In this document: in pieces, positions 48,211-56,029 of the stretch | Numbering within the stretch: position 1 is the first letter of the stretch | Layout: every line of letters begins with the position of its first letter | From: an uncultured Mailhella sp. | GTDB lineage: Bacteria; Desulfobacterota; Desulfovibrionia; Desulfovibrionales; Desulfovibrionaceae | DNA length: 64,000 nucleotides | Assembly (NCBI GenBank): GCA_910578585.1 | Contig: CAJTRG010000004.1 | Span: 97,294-161,293 of the forward strand | Direction: 5' to 3' | The notes under the pieces: model-generated | Database searches by the model: none | Told to the model about the DNA's origin: nothing | What the model saw: the letters and a program-made list of their open reading frames with translations, nothing else | Program-made: the position numbers and the translations under genes

Positions 48211-49445
48211 GCTACGGCGATGCTGGAAGCAAAGACGAAAAAGAAAACTTCGCAGCTGTAAGCCGAATCCGTATGGGATTTGACTACATCCAAAGCGAAG
48301 ACCTTTCTGCAACCCTCTTGTTCCAATACGGCGGATACAATTGGGGTAAAGGACATTTCAATGGTGACCCAGTAGTTGAAGGCGATCTCAAAATGCGTTT
48401 AGCATACATTGACTGGACCATTCCTGGCACAGACGTAAAAGTTCGTATGGGTCGTCAAGCAATGGTAGCTCCAAGCTATGCATTCGGTTCTCCAATTCTC
48501 GACAGCCGTGGTGACGGTATTTCTTTTGTTGCTCCTATCAACGACAACATCAATGTTGGCTTGACCTGGGCTCGCGCTGCAAGAGACGAAAGCACCTTTA
48601 ATGCTACTGAAGGACGCGGTAAATATGACACTGCTGATATGCTCATGCTCAACGCTGAATTTGCTTATGATGGCTTCAAAGTAGCTCCATGGGCTATGTA
48701 CATCAATAAACAAAATGATGCTGGCAATAAATACATGAAACCTGCTGTTCCATCAACCACCTACGCTTCTATCCGCAATGCTAATGCTGATGCATTCGTA
48801 ATTGGTGCTTCTGCTGAACTCAATATGTTTGACCCATTTGTATTTGCTCTCGACGCATTGTACAATAACATCAAATTCCATGACGTTCCTGCTTCTCAAG
48901 AAGACAGCTTCGACGGCTTCTATGTAGCTGCTAAAGCTTCTTACAAATTCACTAACGGTACCGCTGGCTTCGGCGGCTGGTATTCAACCGGTTATGACGA
49001 CGGCAAAAACGACACCGGCTATGTACTCCTTGACGGTGGCTTCTCTGCTTCTCACGTATTGTTTGATGGCAACGTACTCGGCGGCGATGAATTCACCAAC
49101 GTTTACAACAACGGTGCTGACTCTCCATTCGGTACCTGGGGTCTTATTGCAGAATACGCTGACTTCTCATTCCTTGAAAACCTCAGCCACACTGCACGTA
49201 TCTTGTATGTTCAAGGTACCAACGACAAAGACAGCGGTATTGATCGCAGCGATATCTTAGGCAAAGGCTTCACCGAAGACGACAGCGCAGTTGAAATCAA
49301 CTTTGATACAACCTATCAAATCTACAAAAACTTCTCTGCTACCTTGCAACTCGGCTATGTATTCTTTGATCAATCAAAGATCGACAGCGAAGATGAACAA
49401 GACGACATCTTCCGTTCAGCTCTTGCATTTGTATACAAATTCTAA
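48102..49445 (+). CDS. Outer-membrane porin (Desulfovibrio homotrimeric type), right copy
   Basis: The 447-residue protein has the same signal peptide as the left copy apart from one residue (Ala for Thr at position 19) and the same barrel strands: KMRLAYIDWTIPGTDVKVRM, AFGSPILDSRGDGISF and YQIYKNFSATLQLGYVFFDQ, with a C-terminal ALAFVYKF. Loops differ from the left copy, e.g. around 160-175 and 210-235 (ARAARDESTFNATEGRGKY, NDAGNKYMKPAVPSTTY). Start at 48102 with GAGGA. The 3' end and about 60 downstream bases, terminator included, are shared with the left copy. Such porins let small anions and organic acids through the outer membrane. Confidence 0.9.
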   Translation: MKKLTTLLLAAGLVVSSFAGAQAGEFKPNLQFAEEFSYGDAGSKDEKENFAAVSRIRMGFDYIQSEDLSATLLFQYGGYNWGKGHFNGDPVVEGDLKMRLAYIDWTIPGTDVKVRMGRQAMVAPSYAFGSPILDSRGDGISFVAPINDNINVGLTWARAARDESTFNATEGRGKYDTADMLMLNAEFAYDGFKVAPWAMYINKQNDAGNKYMKPAVPSTTYASIRNANADAFVIGASAELNMFDPFVFALDALYNNIKFHDVPASQEDSFDGFYVAAKASYKFTNGTAGFGGWYSTGYDDGKNDTGYVLLDGGFSASHVLFDGNVLGGDEFTNVYNNGADSPFGTWGLIAEYADFSFLENLSHTARILYVQGTNDKDSGIDRSDILGKGFTEDDSAVEINFDTTYQIYKNFSATLQLGYVFFDQSKIDSEDEQDDIFRSALAFVYKF

Positions 49446-49479
49446 TTTTGAATTTGTTGCATAAGGCAGCAAAAAATAT

Positions 49480-49505
49480 AAGCCCCTCTCACGAGGGGCT
49501 TTTTG
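49480..49505 (+). terminator. Terminator of the right porin gene
   Basis: The stem AAGCCCCTC/GAGGGGCTT with loop TCAC is followed by TTTTT and matches the terminator of the left porin. Confidence 0.88.
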
Positions 49506-49649
49506 TGGCTTTAAATCCTGTGAAATCCTTGGCAGAAGTGCATGCTCTTTTAAAAATTCTTAATTTTTTCAATGGATAACAAATAAAATTCTTGACAATT
49601 TTTAAGAAAATTTTTTATTTTTGAGCAAATTTCATTAAAGGAGTTTCTT

Positions 49650-50513
49650 ATGAAATTAAAACAATTCTTGTTCGTTTTTGCTTTTGTAACCATGCTTATT
49701 CCAAGTTTGATAAGCCTCGCTTTTGCTGACGGATATCAACGCCCAATGCCAACAAAACCATTGACCTTTGGTGCAACTGTGCTTGGGGGAACTTCTCCTG
49801 TTGCGTGTGTTCCGCTGACTGCAATGACAAGAGAAACTATCCTTGAAGAAGCAAAATATGTGGCAGAACTTAAACCTGATATGATTGAAGTGCGTGCTGA
49901 TTTTTGGGATTTTATTGAAGATACCAAAGCTTCTGTTGCCATGCTTCAAGATATTAATAAAATTTTTGGCGATACCCCTATTTTGTTGACCGTTCGCATT
50001 AAAGCCGAACGCGGTCACAAAGACGTTACCGAAGCTGCAAAGTTCAATTTCTATAAGGCTGCCATTAAAGATAAATTGGCTGATTTGATTGATATGGAAC
50101 TTGCCTATGGTGAAGAAAAAATCAAAGCTTTCAAACAAGAACTTGCTGGTTCCGGAATTGCTCTGGTTGTTGCTCACCACGATATGAGCGCTACTCCAAG
50201 CTCTGAAGAAATCGCCGGCATTTTGCAAAAAGAAATTACTTTTGGCGGTGATGTGGCTAAAATCGTTGTAAAACCCAATAAAGAAGAAGATGTTCTTACT
50301 TTCTTGAATGGTATTTTGACCTTTAGACGCGCTCATCCTGAATATCCTGTTATCGCTTCCGGCAGCGGTGAAATTGGCCGTATTACCCGCTTGGTCGGCG
50401 GTCTTTTCGGTATTGATTTGACCTTCTCTTCCGGTGTAAAGGGCTCAAACCCAACTCAAATGCCCGTGCCTGTTGTGAGAGAATGTCTCTCTATTATTTA
50501 TCCTAATAAATAG
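49650..50513 (+). CDS. Exported type I 3-dehydroquinate dehydratase
   Basis: The C-terminal 240 residues are a type I dehydroquinase, which turns 3-dehydroquinate into 3-dehydroshikimate through a lysine Schiff base. The lysine is in VAKIVVKP, the catalytic histidine in VVAHHDMSATP, the substrate-binding Arg in GRITRLVGG and the C-terminal Gln in GSNPTQMPVP. EVRADFWD is the conserved first-strand motif. Unlike the biosynthetic enzyme, it begins with a clear signal peptide (MKLKQFLFVFAFVTMLIPSL, cleavage after AFA around residue 26), so it should act in the periplasm. Ribosome binding site AGGAG. A TTGACA stands at 49592. It is monocistronic between the right porin and a strong terminator. Quinate/shikimate use is the likely context, but inferred. 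Confidence 0.88.
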   Translation: MKLKQFLFVFAFVTMLIPSLISLAFADGYQRPMPTKPLTFGATVLGGTSPVACVPLTAMTRETILEEAKYVAELKPDMIEVRADFWDFIEDTKASVAMLQDINKIFGDTPILLTVRIKAERGHKDVTEAAKFNFYKAAIKDKLADLIDMELAYGEEKIKAFKQELAGSGIALVVAHHDMSATPSSEEIAGILQKEITFGGDVAKIVVKPNKEEDVLTFLNGILTFRRAHPEYPVIASGSGEIGRITRLVGGLFGIDLTFSSGVKGSNPTQMPVPVVRECLSIIYPNK

Positions 50514-50555
50514 TCTTTGATTGAGTGCAAATTGCACATGATATAATGGAAAAAA

Positions 50556-50593
50556 AACGAACTGCTGAAATTTTTCGGCAGTTCGTTTTTTTT
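50556..50593 (+). terminator. Rho-independent terminator after the dehydroquinase
   Basis: The 10-bp stem AACGAACTGC/GCAGTTCGTT is followed by a T run, 43 bases after the stop. Confidence 0.9.
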
Positions 50594-50638
50594 GGGGGGG
50601 CTTATGCCGTGGTTATGACGTGCAGAAAAAATACGTTG

Positions 50639-50700
50639 TGAAGCGATTGGGCGTATTACTCGCTTCATAAAATGAGGTGATTAAATGGGTATTCGCCTCA
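50639..50700. repeat. Direct repeat A upstream of fic: two palindromes
   Basis: TGAAGCGA (50639-50646) pairs perfectly with TCGCTTCA (50660-50667). TGAGGTGA (50673-50680) pairs at 7 of 8 bases with TCGCCTCA (50693-50700). The unit recurs at 50790-50852 with the same 34-base pitch between its two palindromes. Confidence 0.8.
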
Positions 50701-50789
50701 CTTGTGATATGGTGTTTTATATAATCCATTGATATTATAGTTGTTTTATTTTTAATCGGTATTTGTAGAATGAAAATTTAACTTGCCTG

Positions 50790-50852
50790 TGAAGCGATTA
50801 TGCGTTATATTCACTTCATAAAGTGAGGCGATTAATAGGGCTATTCGCTTAA
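50790..50852. repeat. Direct repeat B upstream of fic: two palindromes
   Basis: TGAAGCGA (50790-50797) pairs with TCACTTCA (50811-50818) at 7 of 8. TGAGGCGA (50824-50831) pairs with TCGCTTAA (50845-50852) at 6 of 8. The second palindrome ends 50 bases before the fic start. Together with repeat A there are four related palindromes (TGARGCGA...TCGCYTCA) in the 390-base gap. The gap holds nothing else recognisable. Confidence 0.8.
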
Positions 50853-50902
50853 CAGTTTGAAAGAATAAAATATTTTTATAGTATTTCAGCAGGTTATAAA
50901 TT

Positions 50903-52012
50903 ATGGTTGAATATATATGGCAACTCGAAAATTGGACGCAGTTTCCTTATGATGTAGAACGTGTGCTCCCTGTGCTTTCCGCGTTTCGCAAAAAACAAGG
51001 CTATTTTTTACGCCATGTATATGAGCTTGGTTTTGAAAATGAGCTCCACGCCTATGCCAAAATTGTGGAAGAAGACGCACTGAAAACTTCTGCTATCGAG
51101 GGCATAACGCTGGATAAAGAGGGCGTGCGTTCGTCCATTGCAGCGCATTTGGGGCTTGAACAGGCGGGCCTCAGACAGGCAAGCCATGAAGTGGACGGGC
51201 TGGTGACCGTCTTGCTTGACGCTGTTCATAACTATGCAAAACCGCTTGATAAAAAAATGCTGTGCGCCTGGCACAGGCTTCTTTTCCCCAGTGCATACGT
51301 GGGGCTGTCTAAAATTGCGGTCGGTAAGTTCCGGACTACGCAAATGCAGGTGGTTTCCGGTGGCTATGGAAAAGAAAAAATCCATTTTAAAGGCCCGGAA
51401 CCGGAACAGGTGCAGAAACAAATGCAGGATTTTTTTCAGTGGTGGAAAAAAACGCAGAATTCCATGGACGGAATAATCCGCTGTGCTCTGGCGCATTTGT
51501 ATTTTGTGACGATCCACCCTTTTGATGACGGAAACGGACGGCTTGCTCGCGTGATTTCAGATATTGCCCTTGCGCAGGATGAGGAATTACAGCGGCGCTT
51601 TTACAGTGTTTCTGCTCAAATTATGCAGGAGCGCAAACGCTATTATGAGCTTTTGGAAAAAACGCAGAAGGGGGACGGCGATTGCACTGAATGGCTGCTG
51701 TGGTTTATTTCCTGCCTTGGGCGAGCGATTGATTTGGCTGCGGAAACAATAGCCACAGTCCTGGACAAGGCGGACTTTTGGCGAAAATTTGTCGATACGG
51801 CAGTCAATGAAAGGCAGAAAAAAGTGCTTAATCGATTGCTGGACGCGGGTAAAGACGGCTTTACGGGCGGACTCACAACACAAAAATACATGGGCATGAC
51901 CAAGACTTCCCGAGCAACAGCCTTTAGGGATATTGACGACTTAGTCCATAAAAATATGCTCCGCCCCCTCGCCAAAGGCGGCAGAAGCACAGCCTATGAA
52001 ATTGCACTGTGA
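50903..52012 (+). CDS. Fic-family AMP-transferase-like protein with DUF4172 N-terminus
   Basis: Fic proteins AMPylate or otherwise modify target proteins. The 369-residue protein starts with a DUF4172-like domain (WQLENWTQFPYDVERVLPVL), followed by the inhibitory motif TSAIEG around residue 65, which matches (S/T)xxxE(G/N). The catalytic motif is HPFDDGNGRLAR (about 198-209), preceded by the flap. A winged-helix domain closes the C-terminus (GLTTQKYMGMTKTSRATAFR). The motif is complete, so the enzyme should be active once inhibition is relieved. The C-terminal wHTH suggests it binds DNA, and four palindromes lie just upstream. Target unknown. No separate antitoxin gene is adjacent. Confidence 0.9.
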   Translation: MVEYIWQLENWTQFPYDVERVLPVLSAFRKKQGYFLRHVYELGFENELHAYAKIVEEDALKTSAIEGITLDKEGVRSSIAAHLGLEQAGLRQASHEVDGLVTVLLDAVHNYAKPLDKKMLCAWHRLLFPSAYVGLSKIAVGKFRTTQMQVVSGGYGKEKIHFKGPEPEQVQKQMQDFFQWWKKTQNSMDGIIRCALAHLYFVTIHPFDDGNGRLARVISDIALAQDEELQRRFYSVSAQIMQERKRYYELLEKTQKGDGDCTEWLLWFISCLGRAIDLAAETIATVLDKADFWRKFVDTAVNERQKKVLNRLLDAGKDGFTGGLTTQKYMGMTKTSRATAFRDIDDLVHKNMLRPLAKGGRSTAYEIAL

Positions 52013-52131
52013 GCTTGAATACAGGTAACGTATGGAATAAATATTTTTAGCGAAAGATAAGAAAACGTATATTGATACAGAATGAATAAAAAGTTTTGCA
52101 GTAAAAAACATCTTCTTTGATTGGAGGTTAT

Positions 52132-52899
52132 ATGGACTTATGTTTGGCTGATAATGCTATATATTCTTCCCGTTCTCAACTCGCTAGGATTATGTCCGAA
52201 ACGTGGATTGAGCAGAATATGTATTGTCCGCGCTGTGGTAATATTTTTCTTCAAAAACAAAAAAATAATACACCGGTTTCTGATTTCATTTGTCCAAATT
52301 GTAAAAATGAATATGAGTTAAAAAGCCGTAGTAAATTTTTTGGTTCAAAAATAGTTGATGGCTCCTATGAAAAAATGATCGAAAAAATCAATACAAATAA
52401 TAATGTTGATTTTTTCTTTATGCATTATTCTATGCAAACAAAAAAAATTTTAAATTTTATTTTTGTTCCTAACTATTTTTTTACGCCGGAAATTATTGAA
52501 ATGCGAAAGCCTTTGTCACAATCGGCAAAAAGAGCCGGTTGGGTAGGCTGTAATATTTTATTTTCTGAAATTCCTGTTCAAGGACAGATTTCTATTATTT
52601 CAAATGGGGTAATAACACCCAAAAGTTCAATCCTTAAAAAGGTTGAAAATGGAAATTTATTGAATTTTCAGAATGTTTCTGCCAGAGGTTGGATTTTTGA
52701 AGTATTAAAATGTGTAAATATGTTAAACCAAAAATTCACGTTGGATGATTTATATTCATTTGAAACTAAACTTGCACAAAAGTTTCCATATAATAATACA
52801 ATTAAAGCAAAAATTCGACAGCAATTACAGTTTTTAAGAGATAAAGGCTATATTAGATTTTTAGGTAAAGGAAAGTATGAAAAGTTATTTAATGATTAG
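52132..52899 (+). CDS. DpnI-like methyl-directed restriction endonuclease
   Basis: The 255-residue protein (DpnI has 254) matches DpnI along its whole length as I remember it. It has a zinc-binding pair CPRCG and CPNCK within the catalytic domain, a PD-(D/E)xK core with SDF, then the YELKS motif, and FFMHYSMQTKKILNFIFVPN. RKPLSQSAKRAGWVGCNI comes next, and a C-terminal winged helix, SARGWIFEVLKCVNML to GYIRFLGKGKYEKL. DpnI cuts only G-m6A-TC, so it attacks Dam-methylated DNA. GGAGG lies 5 bases before the ATG. It is clearly AT-richer than the core genes and has no methyltransferase beside it. Likely horizontally acquired. Confidence 0.93.
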   Translation: MDLCLADNAIYSSRSQLARIMSETWIEQNMYCPRCGNIFLQKQKNNTPVSDFICPNCKNEYELKSRSKFFGSKIVDGSYEKMIEKINTNNNVDFFFMHYSMQTKKILNFIFVPNYFFTPEIIEMRKPLSQSAKRAGWVGCNILFSEIPVQGQISIISNGVITPKSSILKKVENGNLLNFQNVSARGWIFEVLKCVNMLNQKFTLDDLYSFETKLAQKFPYNNTIKAKIRQQLQFLRDKGYIRFLGKGKYEKLFND

Positions 52900-52932
52900 T
52901 AATATTTTTATAGCGTAATCATATAACTTTTT

Positions 52933-53865
52933 TTACTTCCAATTCTTGTTCCAGCGGTTATGCATCCAGAACCATTGTTCAGGGTTGTGGAGGATTTGTT
53001 TTTCCATGGCTTTTGTATAGAAGATTGTGGCTTGTTTGATTTTATCTTCATTGGAGCCTGTGAGAGTTTTTGTGTCTAAGGGGTCCTGCAAATGGAGCAT
53101 GAATTGTTCATTTTCAAGGCGCTCCAAATAAATGGGCCAGATCAGGGCTTCGGCGCGGATTGCCAAAAGGGCAGGCCCCATATTGACATTTGCCATATCT
53201 CCAAGAAATGAAAGAGAATATGCTTCATGATCCAAAGTTTTATGGTCAATTAAAAACGCCACAATGCCGCATTTGCGCAAAGCCCGAAGAACAGCAGTGG
53301 CAACGGCTCTGTGTCCGACCATGCTTGCGCCTTTGGCTTCCCGCTGCTTGGAAATATAGGCTTGAACAGCAGGATTGGGATATTTGCGCACAATAACCAT
53401 ACGAGGGCGCGGAGCTTGATACACTTGCCCCAAGAGGCTGGCTAAAAGTTCCCAGGAGCCATAATGCCCGGTGGAAGCAACAATGGGGCGCTGGCATTGT
53501 CTCAGTTTTTCCCATAATTCGGGATTGGCGATCAGAAGTCTTGTCCCCTGCATTTCCATACCAAAATTTTGGGTCAGGGTAATTTCTGCAAAGGAACGGA
53601 AGGTGGATTGAAAACTTTTATAGGCGAGTTTTTGTGCCTGTTCTCTGTCTATATTTAAATGTTCCATAAGGCTGAGTATGGTATTTCTTCGGCGTGAGGA
53701 CAAAATGTGCCAGGCAGTAAAGGCCAGGCCGTCAGCAAGTTTATAGGTGGTGCGAAAACCCAGCATGCGTATCAGCGCGCCCAGTCCGCAAAGTAAGGAA
53801 TACTGCACTTTTTGGAATATTGTTTGCATTTCGGAAAAATTTACATCATCACTTTGTCTTTTCAT
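52933..53865 (-). CDS. Lipid A acyltransferase, LpxL/HtrB family
   Basis: The 310-residue protein transfers an acyl chain to lipid A or a relative. The catalytic HxxxxE/D box is the H-Y-G-S-W-E in VASTGHYGSWELLAS. ANVNMGPALLAIRAEALIWP and the C-terminal WFWMHNRWNKNWK are other conserved blocks of the family. The N-terminus has one moderately hydrophobic helix (YSLLCGLGALIRMLGF). Starts at 53865 or 53829 (MQTIFQKV) are possible. The gene is convergent with dpnI (33-base gap) and divergent from ftsH, so it is transcribed alone. Confidence 0.9.
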   Translation of the reverse strand: MKRQSDDVNFSEMQTIFQKVQYSLLCGLGALIRMLGFRTTYKLADGLAFTAWHILSSRRRNTILSLMEHLNIDREQAQKLAYKSFQSTFRSFAEITLTQNFGMEMQGTRLLIANPELWEKLRQCQRPIVASTGHYGSWELLASLLGQVYQAPRPRMVIVRKYPNPAVQAYISKQREAKGASMVGHRAVATAVLRALRKCGIVAFLIDHKTLDHEAYSLSFLGDMANVNMGPALLAIRAEALIWPIYLERLENEQFMLHLQDPLDTKTLTGSNEDKIKQATIFYTKAMEKQILHNPEQWFWMHNRWNKNWK

Positions 53866-53963
53866 TGTCAGCTCTCTTGTTTGAAAAAAAAATAATAAAG
53901 TTAAAATCAGGCAATTGTCAAAGTTTAAATTGGTATTATTCTTTTAAAGACGAAAGTTATAAC

Positions 53964-53992
53964 TTGCTAAGTATAGGGAAGTTCTGTTATAG
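53964..53992 (+). promoter_or_regulatory. Promoter candidate of ftsH
   Basis: TTGCTA (53964-53969) and TTATAG (53987-53992) are separated by 17 bases, about 85 bases before the ftsH TTG start. Confidence 0.5.
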
Positions 53993-54076
53993 AGTACTTT
54001 TATAGAATGAAATACTGTTTGTATGATATGGCAAGTACCGACAGTTTATATAGCAAGTCCATATCACGGAGGAATC

Positions 54077-56029
54077 TTGAATACCAATTTTTCAAAAAAT
54101 CTACTCGTTTGGGTCGTTATTGTGCTTGCGGCAATGACGGTTTTCAATATGTTCAATACGAATCTCACCGGGGGAGCATTTACGACTTCCTACAGTGATT
54201 TTCTAAATTCCGTTAACCGTGGCGAAGTTGTAGAAGTTAAAATCCAAGATAAAAATATTACCTATAGAACACAAACCGGGGCAGAACTTTCAACCTATGC
54301 GCCTGAAGATCCCGGTCTGGTGGAGCATTTAATCAGTAAAAATATCCGCATTGATGCGGTTGCTCCGGAAGAGCCATCCTTGTTTGTATCTGTGCTGATG
54401 TCCTGGTTCCCCATGATTTTGCTGATTGGGGTGTGGATTTTCTTTATGCGTCAAATGCAGGGGGGCGGCGGCAAGGCCATGAGTTTTGGGCGTTCCCGCG
54501 CCAGAATGATTGATGCCAATCAGGCTAAAGTGACCTTTGCGGATGTTGCCGGGGTTGATGAAGCAAAAGAAGAACTTTCAGAAGTTGTTGAATTTTTATC
54601 CAATCCGAAGAAATTTACGCGCCTTGGCGGCCGTATTCCAAAAGGTGTGCTTTTGGTAGGCCCTCCGGGAACCGGTAAAACTTTGCTTGCCCGTGCTGTT
54701 GCCGGGGAAGCTGGTGTGCCATTCTTCTCTATTTCAGGTTCTGATTTCGTGGAAATGTTTGTGGGCGTTGGTGCGTCTCGTGTGCGTGACCTTTTCATGC
54801 AGGGCAAAAAGAATGCTCCCTGCCTGATCTTTATTGATGAAATTGACGCCGTTGGCCGTCAAAGAGGCGCCGGTCTTGGCGGCGGACATGATGAAAGAGA
54901 ACAGACACTCAACCAAATGCTGGTGGAAATGGACGGCTTTGAATCTAACGAAGGCGTTATTTTGATTGCCGCAACCAACCGTCCTGATGTTCTTGACCCG
55001 GCTCTTCTTCGTCCTGGCCGTTTTGACCGTCAAGTGGTTGTTTCAACGCCGGATTTGCGCGGCCGTCAGCATATTTTGGCTGTGCACACCAAGAAAACGC
55101 CTGTTGGCAAGGACGTGGATATTGAAGTTCTTGCAAAGGGCACGCCGGGATTTTCCGGGGCTGACCTTGAAAACCTCGTGAACGAAGCGGCTCTCCAGGC
55201 TGCCAAGAAAAATAAGAATCAGCTCAATATGTCTGATTTTGAATATGCAAAAGATAAAGTCCTTATGGGTAAGGAACGCCGCAGCCTTGTGCTGAGTGAT
55301 GAAGAAAAACGTATCACTGCCTACCATGAAGCAGGGCATGCTCTTGCAGCTGTGTGCCTGCCCGGTTCTGACCCTGTGCATAAGGTTTCCATTATCCCCA
55401 GAGGTCGTGCCCTTGGGGTAACCATGCAGCTGCCTGAAGAAGACAGACACGGTTATTCCAAAACTTATCTTCGCAATAATCTGGTTGTGCTTTTGGCTGG
55501 TCGCATGGCGGAAGAACTGGTTATGGATGATATTACCACCGGCGCAGGCAATGATATTGAACGTGCGACGAAAATGGCACGGAAAATGGTTTGCGAATGG
55601 GGTATGAGCGATAAAGTGGGCTTGCAGGCCATTGGCGACAATAATAATGAAGTTTTCTTAGGCAGAGAATGGACGCATACAGACAGTGTCAGTCAATCCA
55701 CTGCTCAACTTGTGGATGCGGAAATCAAATTCTTTATTGATGAAGCCCATGAACGCTGCCGTAAAATTCTTGAAGAAAATATGGATAAACTGCACAGCAT
55801 TGCCGCAGCCCTTCTTGAACGCGAAACCATTACCGGCGACGATATTAAGCGTATTATGGACGGTAAGGAACTGGATCCGTTTGTGCTTGATGAAACGAAA
55901 AAGGCTGATGAAAAAGACAGCTTTACCTGGTCAGAAGAAGGACAGCAGTCTGCTTCCGGCGAAAGTCCGGATCAAGGTGCGCCAGACGAAACTGCCGGTG
56001 ATGATCATACAGAACATAAGGATATGTAA
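54077..56029 (+). CDS. ftsH: ATP-dependent zinc metalloprotease FtsH
   Basis: FtsH is the inner-membrane AAA protease that degrades misassembled membrane proteins and regulators. The 650-residue protein has two transmembrane helices (about 8-27 and 98-118), Walker A GPPGTGKT, Walker B LIFIDEIDAVG, the SRH with ATNRPDVLDPALLRPGRFDR and the zinc motif HEAGHA. The C-terminal region is acidic and ends TEHKDM. The start is a TTG at 54077 (MNTNFSKN after decoding), because GGAGGA stands just upstream. The ATG at 54023 would add 18 residues and has no ribosome binding site. folP follows with a 1-base overlap. Confidence 0.96.
   Translation: MNTNFSKNLLVWVVIVLAAMTVFNMFNTNLTGGAFTTSYSDFLNSVNRGEVVEVKIQDKNITYRTQTGAELSTYAPEDPGLVEHLISKNIRIDAVAPEEPSLFVSVLMSWFPMILLIGVWIFFMRQMQGGGGKAMSFGRSRARMIDANQAKVTFADVAGVDEAKEELSEVVEFLSNPKKFTRLGGRIPKGVLLVGPPGTGKTLLARAVAGEAGVPFFSISGSDFVEMFVGVGASRVRDLFMQGKKNAPCLIFIDEIDAVGRQRGAGLGGGHDEREQTLNQMLVEMDGFESNEGVILIAATNRPDVLDPALLRPGRFDRQVVVSTPDLRGRQHILAVHTKKTPVGKDVDIEVLAKGTPGFSGADLENLVNEAALQAAKKNKNQLNMSDFEYAKDKVLMGKERRSLVLSDEEKRITAYHEAGHALAAVCLPGSDPVHKVSIIPRGRALGVTMQLPEEDRHGYSKTYLRNNLVVLLAGRMAEELVMDDITTGAGNDIERATKMARKMVCEWGMSDKVGLQAIGDNNNEVFLGREWTHTDSVSQSTAQLVDAEIKFFIDEAHERCRKILEENMDKLHSIAAALLERETITGDDIKRIMDGKELDPFVLDETKKADEKDSFTWSEEGQQSASGESPDQGAPDETAGDDHTEHKDM

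Noticed and set aside
50639..50852. CRISPR array
   Set aside because: Only two copies of a 62-base unit with internal palindromes and an 89-base gap. No cas genes.
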